Shown: positions 1 to 5,292, counted from the first letter of the stretch. The stretch is 5,941 bases of DNA from Patescibacteria group bacterium (GCA_018816925.1 JAHIUP010000006.1:1-5941), one strand, 5' to 3'. The notes: generated by a model from the letters alone, not told the origin. Numbers and translations are program-made.

Positions 1-1
1 C

Positions 2-130
2 GAGGAGACCGTGGTTCACGTGGTGCCCCCGGGGAACGTGGAAGAAGAACTCGCCCAGCCCGTAGGAGAAGAGCAGATGCCCGAAGTGGAAGGGGAGAAG
101 AAAGAAGAGCAAGTTCCCCCCGAAGAGTAG
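2..130 (+). CDS. C-terminal end of an unidentified protein with an acidic tail (partial)
   Basis: The second reading frame is open from the window edge to a TAG stop at 128-130, giving the last 42 residues of a protein whose start lies outside the window. The peptide is rich in Glu, Pro and Val, with many EE pairs, and ends in PPEE, so it looks like a disordered acidic tail rather than a folded domain. No family motif can be seen. The frame is supported by its strongly biased acidic composition and by the next gene starting only 12 nt after this stop, as expected inside an operon. Such tails occur on ribosomal proteins and on secreted or envelope proteins alike, so no function is assigned. 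Confidence 0.6.
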   Translation, partial: EETVVHVVPPGNVEEELAQPVGEEQMPEVEGEKKEEQVPPEE

Positions 131-142
131 AAGATTAGTTGT

Positions 143-1501
143 ATGCTTCTTTTCAAGCGCTGTGCCTTGCTGTTGGTACTTTGTGGGGTACTTGTGGTGC
201 CCGTTTTTTCCGTGTTTGCCCTTAGCCCCGCAGAAGAGCGGGCGCTTTTGGAACGGGAACTTGAGGAACTGGAAAAGGAAATTGCAGGGTACGAAGATAA
301 TATAGCGTCAACCAGGGCCAAGAAGCAGACGCTCCAGAATCAGATTGCGATTATTGAGGATAGCATCAAGAAGCTCAATCTGCAGATTTACCGGAGCAAC
401 GCGCTCGTAGTAGACCTCAAGGGACAGATTACGGACACCACGCTTTCCATTGACCAGACGGAGCAAAATGTGGGGCGTACGAAAGAGCAGCTTGGAGAAC
501 TCCTCCAGCTTCTCTACGAAGAAGACCAGAAAGCGCCCGTGGAGATTTTCTTTTCGGGCTCTGACCTCTCGGAGTTCTTTGACAACCTTGCGGGTCTGGA
601 AGCGCTTAATATTAGAAACCGTGAGCTCTTAGAGAACCTCGTGGAGCTCGAGGAATACCTTCAGAGCCAGAAGGTGAAGCTGCAAGACGAGAAGACGGAA
701 CAAGAGAACTTTGCTCGCATCCAGATTCTCCAGCGCTCGGAAGTGCAGACGACCCAGCGAGAAAAAGAAGACCTGCTGACCACAACGAAAGGGGAGGAAG
801 GAAGATACCAGCAAATACTTTCGGACCGCCTCAAAAAGGCCCAGGGGATACGCTCTCGCATTTTTGAACTTATTGGGGTGCCCGAGGCCCCCACCTTTGG
901 GGAGGCGCTCGAGATTGCCAAGGCCGTATCGGGGCAGACGGGTGTGCGGCCGGCTCTTCTTCTGGCGGTACTCACCCAGGAGTCAAACATTGGCAAGAAC
1001 GTGGGTCAGTGCTTCTTGAAAGACCCAAAAACGGCTGCGGGCGCGTATATTAACACGGGAGTTGCGGTATCTAAGGTTATGAAGCCCATGGGGCTTTCGG
1101 GTCGCAAGGGAGATGTGCAGGACTTTTTGAGAATTACGCAGGCCTTGGGAAGGGACCCATTCAACACACCGGTATCCTGCCCCATTCCTTCTGTGGGCGG
1201 ATATGGCGGCGCTATGGGACCGGCGCAGTTTATCCCTACGACCTGGGCTTTGTACGAAGCGCGCCTTCAGTCCATTCTGGGGAGGCCTGGAGATCCATGG
1301 AATATTAAAGACGCGTTTCTCGCTTCCGGTCTTCTGCTTGCAGACAACGGGGCTACCCCCCAGACATATATTGCGGAATGGCAAGCTGCCATGCGTTATT
1401 TCTCCGGCTCCACGAATCCGCGCTACCGATTCTACGGGGATTCGGTCATGGCGATAGCCGCCCGCTACGAACAGGATATTAAGGCCTTGGAGGGGAACTA
1501 A
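143..1501 (+). CDS. Exported coiled-coil protein with C-terminal lytic transglycosylase domain
   Basis: This 452-residue protein probably cleaves peptidoglycan glycan strands outside the membrane. Residues 1-26 form a signal peptide: Lys-Arg near the start, a hydrophobic core, and a V-F-A cleavage site after residue 26. Residues about 29-240 are a long heptad-like coiled coil rich in Glu, Lys, Gln and Leu, resembling the N-terminal region of EnvC/CwlO-type cell-division hydrolases. Residues about 252-450 look like a lytic transglycosylase: LTQESNIGKN holds the candidate catalytic Glu280, and GGAMGPAQFIP (355-365) matches the GAMG-x-x-QF motif of MltB-like enzymes. Cys290 and Cys346 could form a disulfide. 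The M23 peptidase domain usual after an EnvC-type coil is absent. The start is the first ATG after the upstream gene; it has no clear Shine-Dalgarno and probably relies on coupling. Stop is TAA. Confidence 0.9.
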   Translation: MLLFKRCALLLVLCGVLVVPVFSVFALSPAEERALLERELEELEKEIAGYEDNIASTRAKKQTLQNQIAIIEDSIKKLNLQIYRSNALVVDLKGQITDTTLSIDQTEQNVGRTKEQLGELLQLLYEEDQKAPVEIFFSGSDLSEFFDNLAGLEALNIRNRELLENLVELEEYLQSQKVKLQDEKTEQENFARIQILQRSEVQTTQREKEDLLTTTKGEEGRYQQILSDRLKKAQGIRSRIFELIGVPEAPTFGEALEIAKAVSGQTGVRPALLLAVLTQESNIGKNVGQCFLKDPKTAAGAYINTGVAVSKVMKPMGLSGRKGDVQDFLRITQALGRDPFNTPVSCPIPSVGGYGGAMGPAQFIPTTWALYEARLQSILGRPGDPWNIKDAFLASGLLLADNGATPQTYIAEWQAAMRYFSGSTNPRYRFYGDSVMAIAARYEQDIKALEGN

Positions 1502-1522
1502 ATATCCAGGCGTTTGTGGCTG

Positions 1523-1688
1523 GTAGCTTGTATGGAGCGAGGCAATGCGTTCAGAACAAGCTCTCGGAGGCGATTGGGCATGGTCGCGAAGCGCCAATCG
1601 CCGAGAGCGCAGGTTCCAAAATCACGCTGGGATTTTGAGAACCGGTTGTGAAGAATGCGGTTGCCGAGCGCTATATTTGTAGCTACAA
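1523..1688 (-). repeat. Structured intergenic element, copy A (downstream of prfA)
   Basis: This fills the spacer between the converging wall-enzyme and prfA genes, and in the prfA sense it starts right after the TAA stop. Plus-strand pairings are: AGCTTGTA at 1525-1532 with TACAAGC ending at 1690; AGCG 1536-1539 with CGCT 1669-1672; GGCAA 1541-1545 with TTGCC 1661-1665; CTCTCGG 1561-1567 with CCGAGAG 1601-1607; CGATTGG 1571-1577 with CCAATCG 1594-1600, with AGG 1568-1570 bulged; and a hairpin 1612-1643 closed by GGTTC/GAACC and CAAAATC/GATTTTG. It is homologous to 3876-4034 in the opposite strand orientation (see findings). No T-tract follows, so a plain intrinsic terminator is unlikely, though it may separate the converging transcripts. 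Function unknown. Confidence 0.75.
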
Positions 1689-1690
1689 GC

Positions 1691-2737
1691 TTATCTTAGC
1701 TCCTGCTGGAGCGCTTCTGTCACGGGGTCGAGCTGGCCTTCCGAGACAATCTTCTCAATGCCGCCCCAGGACTTCTTAATACGATGGTCCGTCACGCGGT
1801 CTTGGGGAAAGTTGTAGGTACGTATTTTCTCTGCGCGTTCCGCTCCCCCTATCTGTGCCTTCCTTTGTCCTGCAATCGCGTCTGTCTGCTCTTTCCTTTG
1901 CAGTTGAGCAATCTTGGCCTGGAGAAGGGAAAGGGCCGCCTCCTTGTTTGCCTGTTGGGTTCTTGAGGTTTCCGCCGTCACCGTGATGCCCGTGGGGAGA
2001 TGGGTGAGGCGCACCGCGGTTTGCCGCTTGTTCACATTCTGGCCCCCGGGGCCAGAGGAGGTGGTGAATTCTATCTTAAGGTCGCTGGGGGCAAGGCGCG
2101 TTTCCTCTTTTGTTGGTTTGGGAAGCACGGCAACGGAAGCGGTGGAGGTATGGATTCTGCCTTGTTTTTCCGTTTCCGGGGTTCTCTGTACCCGGTGTAC
2201 CCCCCCTTCGTATTGGAGCTTCCGGGCAACATCCTTTCCTTCCATTTCAAATACCACTTCTTTTATTCCTCCGAGTTCGGTTTCCGCGAGATGGAGGGTC
2301 GTTTGTTTCCATCCTTGTTTCTCTCCGTATTTCCTGTACATGTTCCAGAGGTTAGCCGCAAAGAGCGCCGCCTCCACCCCCCCTGTTCCTGGCCGTATTT
2401 CTATAAGGACGGCGGCTGCCGGTTTCCCATGTCCTCCCGTGAGAAGCTCTTTTAGTTCTTTGGAGAGTGTTCCTTCTTGTTCTCTTAGGGTGGTGAGTTC
2501 CTGCTCTGCGAGCGAGGAGAGTTCGGGGCCCTCATCTGCCGCTGCCAGCTGACTGTTCTCTTCAATTTTTGCCTTCACGTCCTCAATTTCTTGGGCCTTC
2601 TCCACAACCTTCTCGAGTTCCTTCCTGCGCTTGGAAAGCTGCTGGAATCTTTCCCAGTCCGAAATAAGCTCAGGGTTGGCGAGTTCTTCCGTGAGAGTAT
2701 CGTACTCTTCCTTGAGCTTTGCGAGGTCGAGAGCCAT
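1691..2737 (-). CDS. prfA: Peptide chain release factor 1
   Basis: RF1 recognises UAA and UAG in the ribosomal A site and triggers hydrolysis of the finished peptide. The 348-residue length fits the family (about 355-360). The N-terminal third is the helical domain 1. The stop-codon recognition tripeptide lies in HRVQRTPETEKQGRIHTS as P187-E188-T189, which is the PxT type of RF1 and not the SPF of RF2; the middle residue is Glu, where Ala or Val is usual. The catalytic GGQ is at 231-233 in SSGPGGQNVNK. The C-terminal block RAEKIRTYNFPQDRVTDHRI is a strong RF1 signature. The ATG lies 3 nt after the rpmE stop with only a weak Shine-Dalgarno, so translation is probably coupled to rpmE. No prmC (the GGQ methyltransferase gene) follows; the next gene converges from the other strand. 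Confidence 0.98.
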   Translation of the reverse strand: MALDLAKLKEEYDTLTEELANPELISDWERFQQLSKRRKELEKVVEKAQEIEDVKAKIEENSQLAAADEGPELSSLAEQELTTLREQEGTLSKELKELLTGGHGKPAAAVLIEIRPGTGGVEAALFAANLWNMYRKYGEKQGWKQTTLHLAETELGGIKEVVFEMEGKDVARKLQYEGGVHRVQRTPETEKQGRIHTSTASVAVLPKPTKEETRLAPSDLKIEFTTSSGPGGQNVNKRQTAVRLTHLPTGITVTAETSRTQQANKEAALSLLQAKIAQLQRKEQTDAIAGQRKAQIGGAERAEKIRTYNFPQDRVTDHRIKKSWGGIEKIVSEGQLDPVTEALQQELR

Positions 2738-2740
2738 CTG

Positions 2741-2956
2741 CTACTTCTTGGGGGTTTTTGCGGCGAGCCGCTTGCGGAACTTCTGTACCTGACCTACGTT
2801 TTCCGCCACCTTGTCTCTGCCAGTGTAGAAGGGATGACAAGAGAAACACATCTCCACCTGGAGGTGTTCCTTTGTGGAGCCGACGGTGAAGTCATTGCCG
2901 CACACGCACTTCACTTTGGCCTTAGGGTAATACGCTGGATGGATATCTTTCTTCAT
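2741..2956 (-). CDS. rpmE: 50S ribosomal protein L31, zinc-binding form
   Basis: This 71-residue protein belongs to the large ribosomal subunit, where L31 bridges toward the small subunit. It begins MKKDIHPAYY, typical of L31. It carries the four zinc-ligand cysteines of the C+ form: C17 and C19 in CVCG, and C37 and C40 in CFSCHPFYTG. The basic C-terminus (KFRKRLAAKTPKK) suits RNA binding. It is first in a two-gene operon with prfA, a pairing also seen near each other in some other bacteria. The ATG at 2956-2954 has no Shine-Dalgarno in front of it, and a good promoter ends 7 nt upstream, so the message may be leaderless. Stop is TAG. Confidence 0.97.
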   Translation of the reverse strand: MKKDIHPAYYPKAKVKCVCGNDFTVGSTKEHLQVEMCFSCHPFYTGRDKVAENVGQVQKFRKRLAAKTPKK

Positions 2957-2963
2957 AGGTTTG

Positions 2964-2993
2964 ACTATATCATAAGCAGGGCTTCTTTATCAA
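2964..2993 (-). promoter_or_regulatory. Predicted sigma70-type promoter for rpmE-prfA
   Basis: On the minus strand, TTGATA (2993-2988, 5 of 6 to consensus) and TATAGT (2969-2964, 5 of 6) are separated by 18 nt. Only 7 nt lie between the -10 box and the rpmE ATG, which places the transcription start at or next to the A of the start codon. Confidence 0.55.
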
Positions 2994-2995
2994 TA

Positions 2996-3027
2996 GTATG
3001 TCTATAAACATACGATCGTGAGTTTAT
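2996..3027. promoter_or_regulatory. Overlapping dyad symmetries in the rpmE/rpsB divergent region
   Basis: Two inverted repeats overlap here. GTATGT (2996-3001) and ACATAC (3008-3013) are perfect arms around 6 nt. A 24-bp dyad at 3004-3027 has arms ATAAAC and GTTTAT around the perfect 8-bp palindrome ACGATCGT (3012-3019), with only two mismatched pairs. Lying just upstream of the rpmE -35 box and between divergent ribosomal-protein genes, it could be an operator or a leader hairpin. No cognate regulator is visible. Confidence 0.4.
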
Positions 3028-3096
3028 GGACGGGAAGCACATCTTGATATTCAGTACTTTTCATCTCTCCTTGATACCTTTACTCATCTGTGGTAC

Positions 3097-3102
3097 AAAG
3101 GA
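3097..3102 (+). promoter_or_regulatory. Ribosome binding site that fixes the rpsB start
   Basis: AAAGGA ends 6 nt before the ATG at 3109 but directly abuts the upstream in-frame ATG at 3103. Only the 3109 start has usable spacing. It is the clearest Shine-Dalgarno in the window; most other genes here lack one. Confidence 0.7.
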
Positions 3103-3108
3103 ATGCGT

Positions 3109-3855
3109 ATGGCAGAACAGGAAGAAGGAGCAATAAAAGAAGAAATAAAGGAGCCGGTGAAAGGGGAAAAGCCCTTGGCTCCCGAGATTGAGGAAATGAT
3201 GGAAGCGGGAGTGCATTTTGGGCACACGACCTCCAAGACCCATCCAAAGATGAAGCCATTCATTTCGGGCGTGCGCAACACGGTGCACGTTATTGACTTG
3301 GAGAAGACCAAGGAGAAGCTGGATGAGGCCTTGGGTTTTCTCCGTAAATGCAAGGAGGAGGGTAAGGTTATTTTGCTGGTGGGAACGAAAATGCAGGTGC
3401 GTCAGATGATACGCGAGGTAGCGGAAGAGACAGGGCAGTTCTACGTAGCGGAACGCTGGATTGGGGGCACCATTACGAACTTCGACACCATTTCCAAGCG
3501 CCTGGAGGCCTTCAAGGAGCTGGAGCGTCAGAAGAGGGAAGGGGAGTTTGAGAAGTACACGAAGAAAGAACAGATGGAATTTGAGGAGCAGCTCCAGACC
3601 ATGGAGAAGAAGTTCGGGGGAATTAAGGAAATGACCCAGCTTCCCGATGTGGTGGTTATTTTGGACCTGGATGTGAACGTGCTGGCGGCAAAAGAGGCCC
3701 GCAAGAAGGGGATTCCCATTGTTGCCGTGTGCGACACGAACTGCGACCCCACGTGGGCGGATTACCCCGTTCCCGCCAATGATGACGCTATTAGTTCGGT
3801 AAGATATGTGCTTGATAAGGTGAGGGAAGCCCTAGGGGGTTCTGGCAAAGAGTAG
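3109..3855 (+). CDS. rpsB: 30S ribosomal protein S2
   Basis: S2 is a small-subunit protein that binds late near the head-body junction together with S1 in many bacteria. With the start at 3109 it has 248 residues. Residues 1-24 are an acidic Glu/Lys-rich extension not present in E. coli S2. The conserved body begins with EEMMEAGVHFGH (29-39), followed by the NTVHVIDLEKT block (57-67), VAERWIGGTITNFDTI (113-128) and the C-terminal signature GIPIVAVCDTNCDP (201-214) and PANDDAISSVRYV (222-234). A coiled, charged insertion occupies about 135-170, as in other S2 proteins. The long C-terminal tail of E. coli S2 is missing. It heads the rpsB-tsf unit, but a 190-nt structured spacer separates it from tsf. 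Stop is TAG. Confidence 0.98.
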   Translation: MAEQEEGAIKEEIKEPVKGEKPLAPEIEEMMEAGVHFGHTTSKTHPKMKPFISGVRNTVHVIDLEKTKEKLDEALGFLRKCKEEGKVILLVGTKMQVRQMIREVAEETGQFYVAERWIGGTITNFDTISKRLEAFKELERQKREGEFEKYTKKEQMEFEEQLQTMEKKFGGIKEMTQLPDVVVILDLDVNVLAAKEARKKGIPIVAVCDTNCDPTWADYPVPANDDAISSVRYVLDKVREALGGSGKE

Positions 3856-3875
3856 CTATGACGCTTGGCACCCAT

Positions 3876-4034
3876 CGCTCGGAATACTACTTCCAGGAAT
3901 CACCCCTCTCGCGGCCCAGCCGCCGCTCGGAGGTTGTACTCTCGGCCGTTTGCTCCGACGTTCGTCAAAGACCATGCCAGATGGCCTCCGAGAGCTTCCC
4001 GGAGAGCAGTATTCCTTCGCATTCTACAAACTAC
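3876..4034 (+). repeat. Structured intergenic element, copy B (between rpsB and tsf)
   Basis: The spacer between the rpsB stop and the tsf start holds a compact set of helices. GGAATACT (3881-3888) pairs with AGTATTCC (4008-4015) as the closing helix, with ATCG (3874-3877) able to stack outside it on CGCAT (4018-4022). CTCTCGG (3939-3945) pairs with CCGAGAG (3988-3994); CCGTTTG (3946-3952) pairs with CAGATGG (3978-3984), with CCT (3985-3987) bulged; GCGGC/GCCGC forms a hairpin at 3911-3923; and GACG/CGTC forms one at 3957-3966. These correspond one to one with copy A at 1523-1688. No coding signal is evident in the short open frames here. It may set the ratio of S2 to EF-Ts, or be a dispersed repeat. 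Confidence 0.75.
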
Positions 4035-4045
4035 AAATTATAAGT

Positions 4046-4498
4046 ATGGTAGATATAGCCCAGCTGAAACAGCTTCGCGAGGAGACGGACATTTCCTTTG
4101 CGGAATGCAAGAAAGCCCTCGAGGAGGCGGGAGGGAATTTAGAGCGCGCAAAGGAGATTCTCCGTGAACGAGGCAAGGAGATTGCGAGTAAGAAGTCCTC
4201 ACGGGAAGTAGGAGAGGGCCTTGTGCATGCCTACGTGCACACGACTGGCAAGACGGGGGTGCTTGTGGACGTGAGATGTGAGACGGACTTTGTTGCGAGG
4301 TCCGCGGATTTTCAGAGCATTGTTCATGAAATTGCCCTCCAGATTGCTTCCATGGAGCCGGAAACCGTTGGGGACCTGCTTGAGCAGCCCTTTGTGCGGG
4401 ATTCTTCCAAAACCATGAAAGACCTCGTGCAGGAGGCGATTGCGAAGATGGGGGAAAATATCGTGGTGCATAGATTTTCTCGTTTTACCATTCCCTAG
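4046..4498 (+). CDS. tsf: Translation elongation factor Ts, compact form
   Basis: EF-Ts is the nucleotide exchange factor that turns EF-Tu-GDP back into EF-Tu-GTP. The start at 4046 is chosen because MVDIAQLKQLREET aligns with the normal EF-Ts N-terminus, while in-frame sequence further upstream falls in the structured spacer. Residues 1-45 are the UBA-like domain that contacts EF-Tu. CETDFVAR (78-85) carries the Asp-Phe pair that disturbs the EF-Tu magnesium site. The protein ends with EQPFVRDSSKTMKDL and GENIVVHRF. At 150 residues it is much shorter than E. coli (about 283) or Thermus (about 196) EF-Ts. Roughly 50 residues of the helical segment between the core and the EQPFV strand are absent. 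No Shine-Dalgarno is visible. Stop is TAG. Confidence 0.97.
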   Translation: MVDIAQLKQLREETDISFAECKKALEEAGGNLERAKEILRERGKEIASKKSSREVGEGLVHAYVHTTGKTGVLVDVRCETDFVARSADFQSIVHEIALQIASMEPETVGDLLEQPFVRDSSKTMKDLVQEAIAKMGENIVVHRFSRFTIP

Positions 4499-4500
4499 CG

Positions 4501-4863
4501 ATGACAATTCTCGTTTTATTTCTTTTGTTCCTTGCAAGCGCAGCAGCCCTAGGGTACCTGGTAGGCAAACGCCTTCCTGAGCTTTGCGCCCTTCCCGAAG
4601 AGAACGGGAAGAGCTTGCAGGAGATGCGAGTGAGGACAGGGGAGCTGGTTTCCAACAGCAAGGCGGTTCACTATCTGCGTTCTCCCGACCTTTCACTCCA
4701 GAAACTCCTGTCTTTTTTGCGTATTGTTTCTTTAAGGGCAGAACATAAGACCTCCCAGTGGCTGGAGCAGCAGCGGAAGCGTTCCCAGCGGCGGAAGGAA
4801 TCTGCCTCGTTCTCTGACCGATATTGGGAGAAGCTCAAGGGAAAGCGGGGAGGGAAGGCATAG
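4501..4863 (+). CDS. Small single-pass membrane protein of unknown function
   Basis: The ATG lies 2 nt after the tsf stop, so it is probably translated by reinitiation. The 120-residue product has one hydrophobic segment at about 2-22, with very few charges before it, then a polar and increasingly basic tail. The motif QKLLSFLRIVSLRAEHKTSQWLEQQ (67-91, read in part: LRIVSLRAEHKTSQWLEQQ) looks amphipathic helical, and residues 92-120 are rich in Lys and Arg. The orientation could be N-out with a cytoplasmic basic tail, by the positive-inside rule. I do not recognise the family. Tight linkage to tsf and a stop that touches the tRNA-Thr gene support a real gene. Stop is TAG. Confidence 0.8.
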   Translation: MTILVLFLLFLASAAALGYLVGKRLPELCALPEENGKSLQEMRVRTGELVSNSKAVHYLRSPDLSLQKLLSFLRIVSLRAEHKTSQWLEQQRKRSQRRKESASFSDRYWEKLKGKRGGKA

Positions 4864-4934
4864 GCCGATGTAGCTTAGTGGCAAAGCAATGGTTTTGTAA
4901 ACCATGTACGGCAGTTCGATTCTGCCCATCGGCT
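4864..4934 (+). tRNA. tRNA-Thr (anticodon UGU)
   Basis: A complete 71-nt cloverleaf is visible. The acceptor is GCCGATG (4864-4870) with CATCGGC (4927-4933) and discriminator T4934. The D stem is GCTT (4873-4876) with AAGC (4884-4887). The anticodon stem ATGGT/ACCAT surrounds the loop TTTGTAA, giving anticodon TGT (4896-4898), which reads ACA threonine codons. A 4-nt variable loop follows, then the T stem GGCAG/CTGCC with loop TTCGATT. CCA is not encoded, so it must be added after transcription. The 5' end directly touches the stop codon of the preceding gene. Confidence 0.97.
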
Positions 4935-4981
4935 CTAGACGGGGCATTCTATTGCATGTGGGGTACGCAGATGGTTGAGAG

Positions 4982-5030
4982 TTCGCCCCGTGATGAAAAC
5001 ACGGGGCGCCCCGTCGAATGACGGGGCGAA
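4982..5030 (+). terminator. GC-rich hairpin array upstream of the rRNA promoter
   Basis: Two perfect 9-bp hairpins sit side by side and share a CG. CGCCCCGTG (4984-4992) pairs with CACGGGGCG (5000-5008), loop ATGAAAA. CGCCCCGTC (5007-5015) pairs with GACGGGGCG (5020-5028), loop GAAT. The outer arms TTCGCCCCGT and ACGGGGCGAA can also pair with each other, and the middle ACGGGGCGCCCCGT (5001-5014) is self-complementary. A further CGGGGCGG at 5035-5042 is followed by pyrimidine-rich CTCTTTCTT. This most likely ends the upstream tRNA-containing transcript or insulates the rRNA promoter, but there is no classic T-run. Confidence 0.5.
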
Positions 5031-5049
5031 TCCGCGGGGCGGCTCTTTC

Positions 5050-5078
5050 TTGACAACATGTTCAGGAGCATCTAGGAT
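5050..5078 (+). promoter_or_regulatory. Predicted 16S rRNA operon promoter
   Basis: A perfect TTGACA -35 box (5050-5055), a 17-nt spacer and a TAGGAT -10 box (5073-5078) make the strongest promoter-like sequence in the window. It points at the 16S gene, with an expected start near 5085 and a leader of about 160 nt. The upstream flank is GC-rich rather than an A/T-rich UP element. Confidence 0.8.
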
Positions 5079-5118
5079 AGAGAAAGGAACAAAGATTATC
5101 TTGAAGATTGGCAGGGAA

Positions 5119-5167
5119 TGACGATTCCCGAAGGCATTCCGGCGAGAATGCCTTCGGGAGTTGTTTT
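5119..5167 (+). other. Long hairpin in the rRNA leader, with a competing fold
   Basis: Arms 5126-5139 and 5146-5159 are perfectly complementary over 14 bp (TCCCGAAGGCATTC on the left) around a 6-nt loop, and the stem extends outward by mixed Watson-Crick and G-U pairs. TTTT (5164-5167) follows closely. The left arm's ATTCCC (5124-5129) can instead pair with GGGAAT (5114-5119) around GACG. This may be a leader processing or antitermination structure, or an attenuator. Confidence 0.55.
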
Positions 5168-5252
5168 GACTGTCAAGAGACCGAAACGGAAGGTACGTTG
5201 TCAATTGAACAGTGTTGATTCCTGAGAGTTGTTCCGATCCTTTTTCTTTCTT

Positions 5253-5292
<40 letters not shown>

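Noticed and set aside
983..1597. A 204-codon open frame on the minus strand across the transglycosylase domain.
   Set aside because: It lies opposite a well-supported gene with clear motifs, and its product shows no recognisable domain and has an irregular composition.
3071..3099. An rpsB promoter from TTGATA (3071) and TACAAA (3094).
   Set aside because: The -10 match is weak (4 of 6) and the start would fall at or inside the Shine-Dalgarno/ATG region, which conflicts with the good ribosome binding site; left unassigned.
3858..4167. Several short open frames between rpsB and into tsf, including an upstream extension of tsf to 3950.
   Set aside because: They fall in the paired spacer, have Arg/Ser/Pro-rich products without motifs, and EF-Ts homology begins exactly at 4046.
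4959..5035. A possible second tRNA: CAGATGGTTGAGAG looks like a D-loop, and the hairpin loop ATGAAAA would place anticodon GAA (Phe) after a U33.
   Set aside because: No 7-bp acceptor pairs exist, the D stem does not close, there is no TTC-type T loop, and the anticodon stem would be 9 bp. The hairpin is better explained by the GC-rich array.
5166..5194. A second rRNA promoter from TTGACT at 5166.
   Set aside because: At 16-18 nt spacing there is no credible -10 box (GAAGGT or similar).
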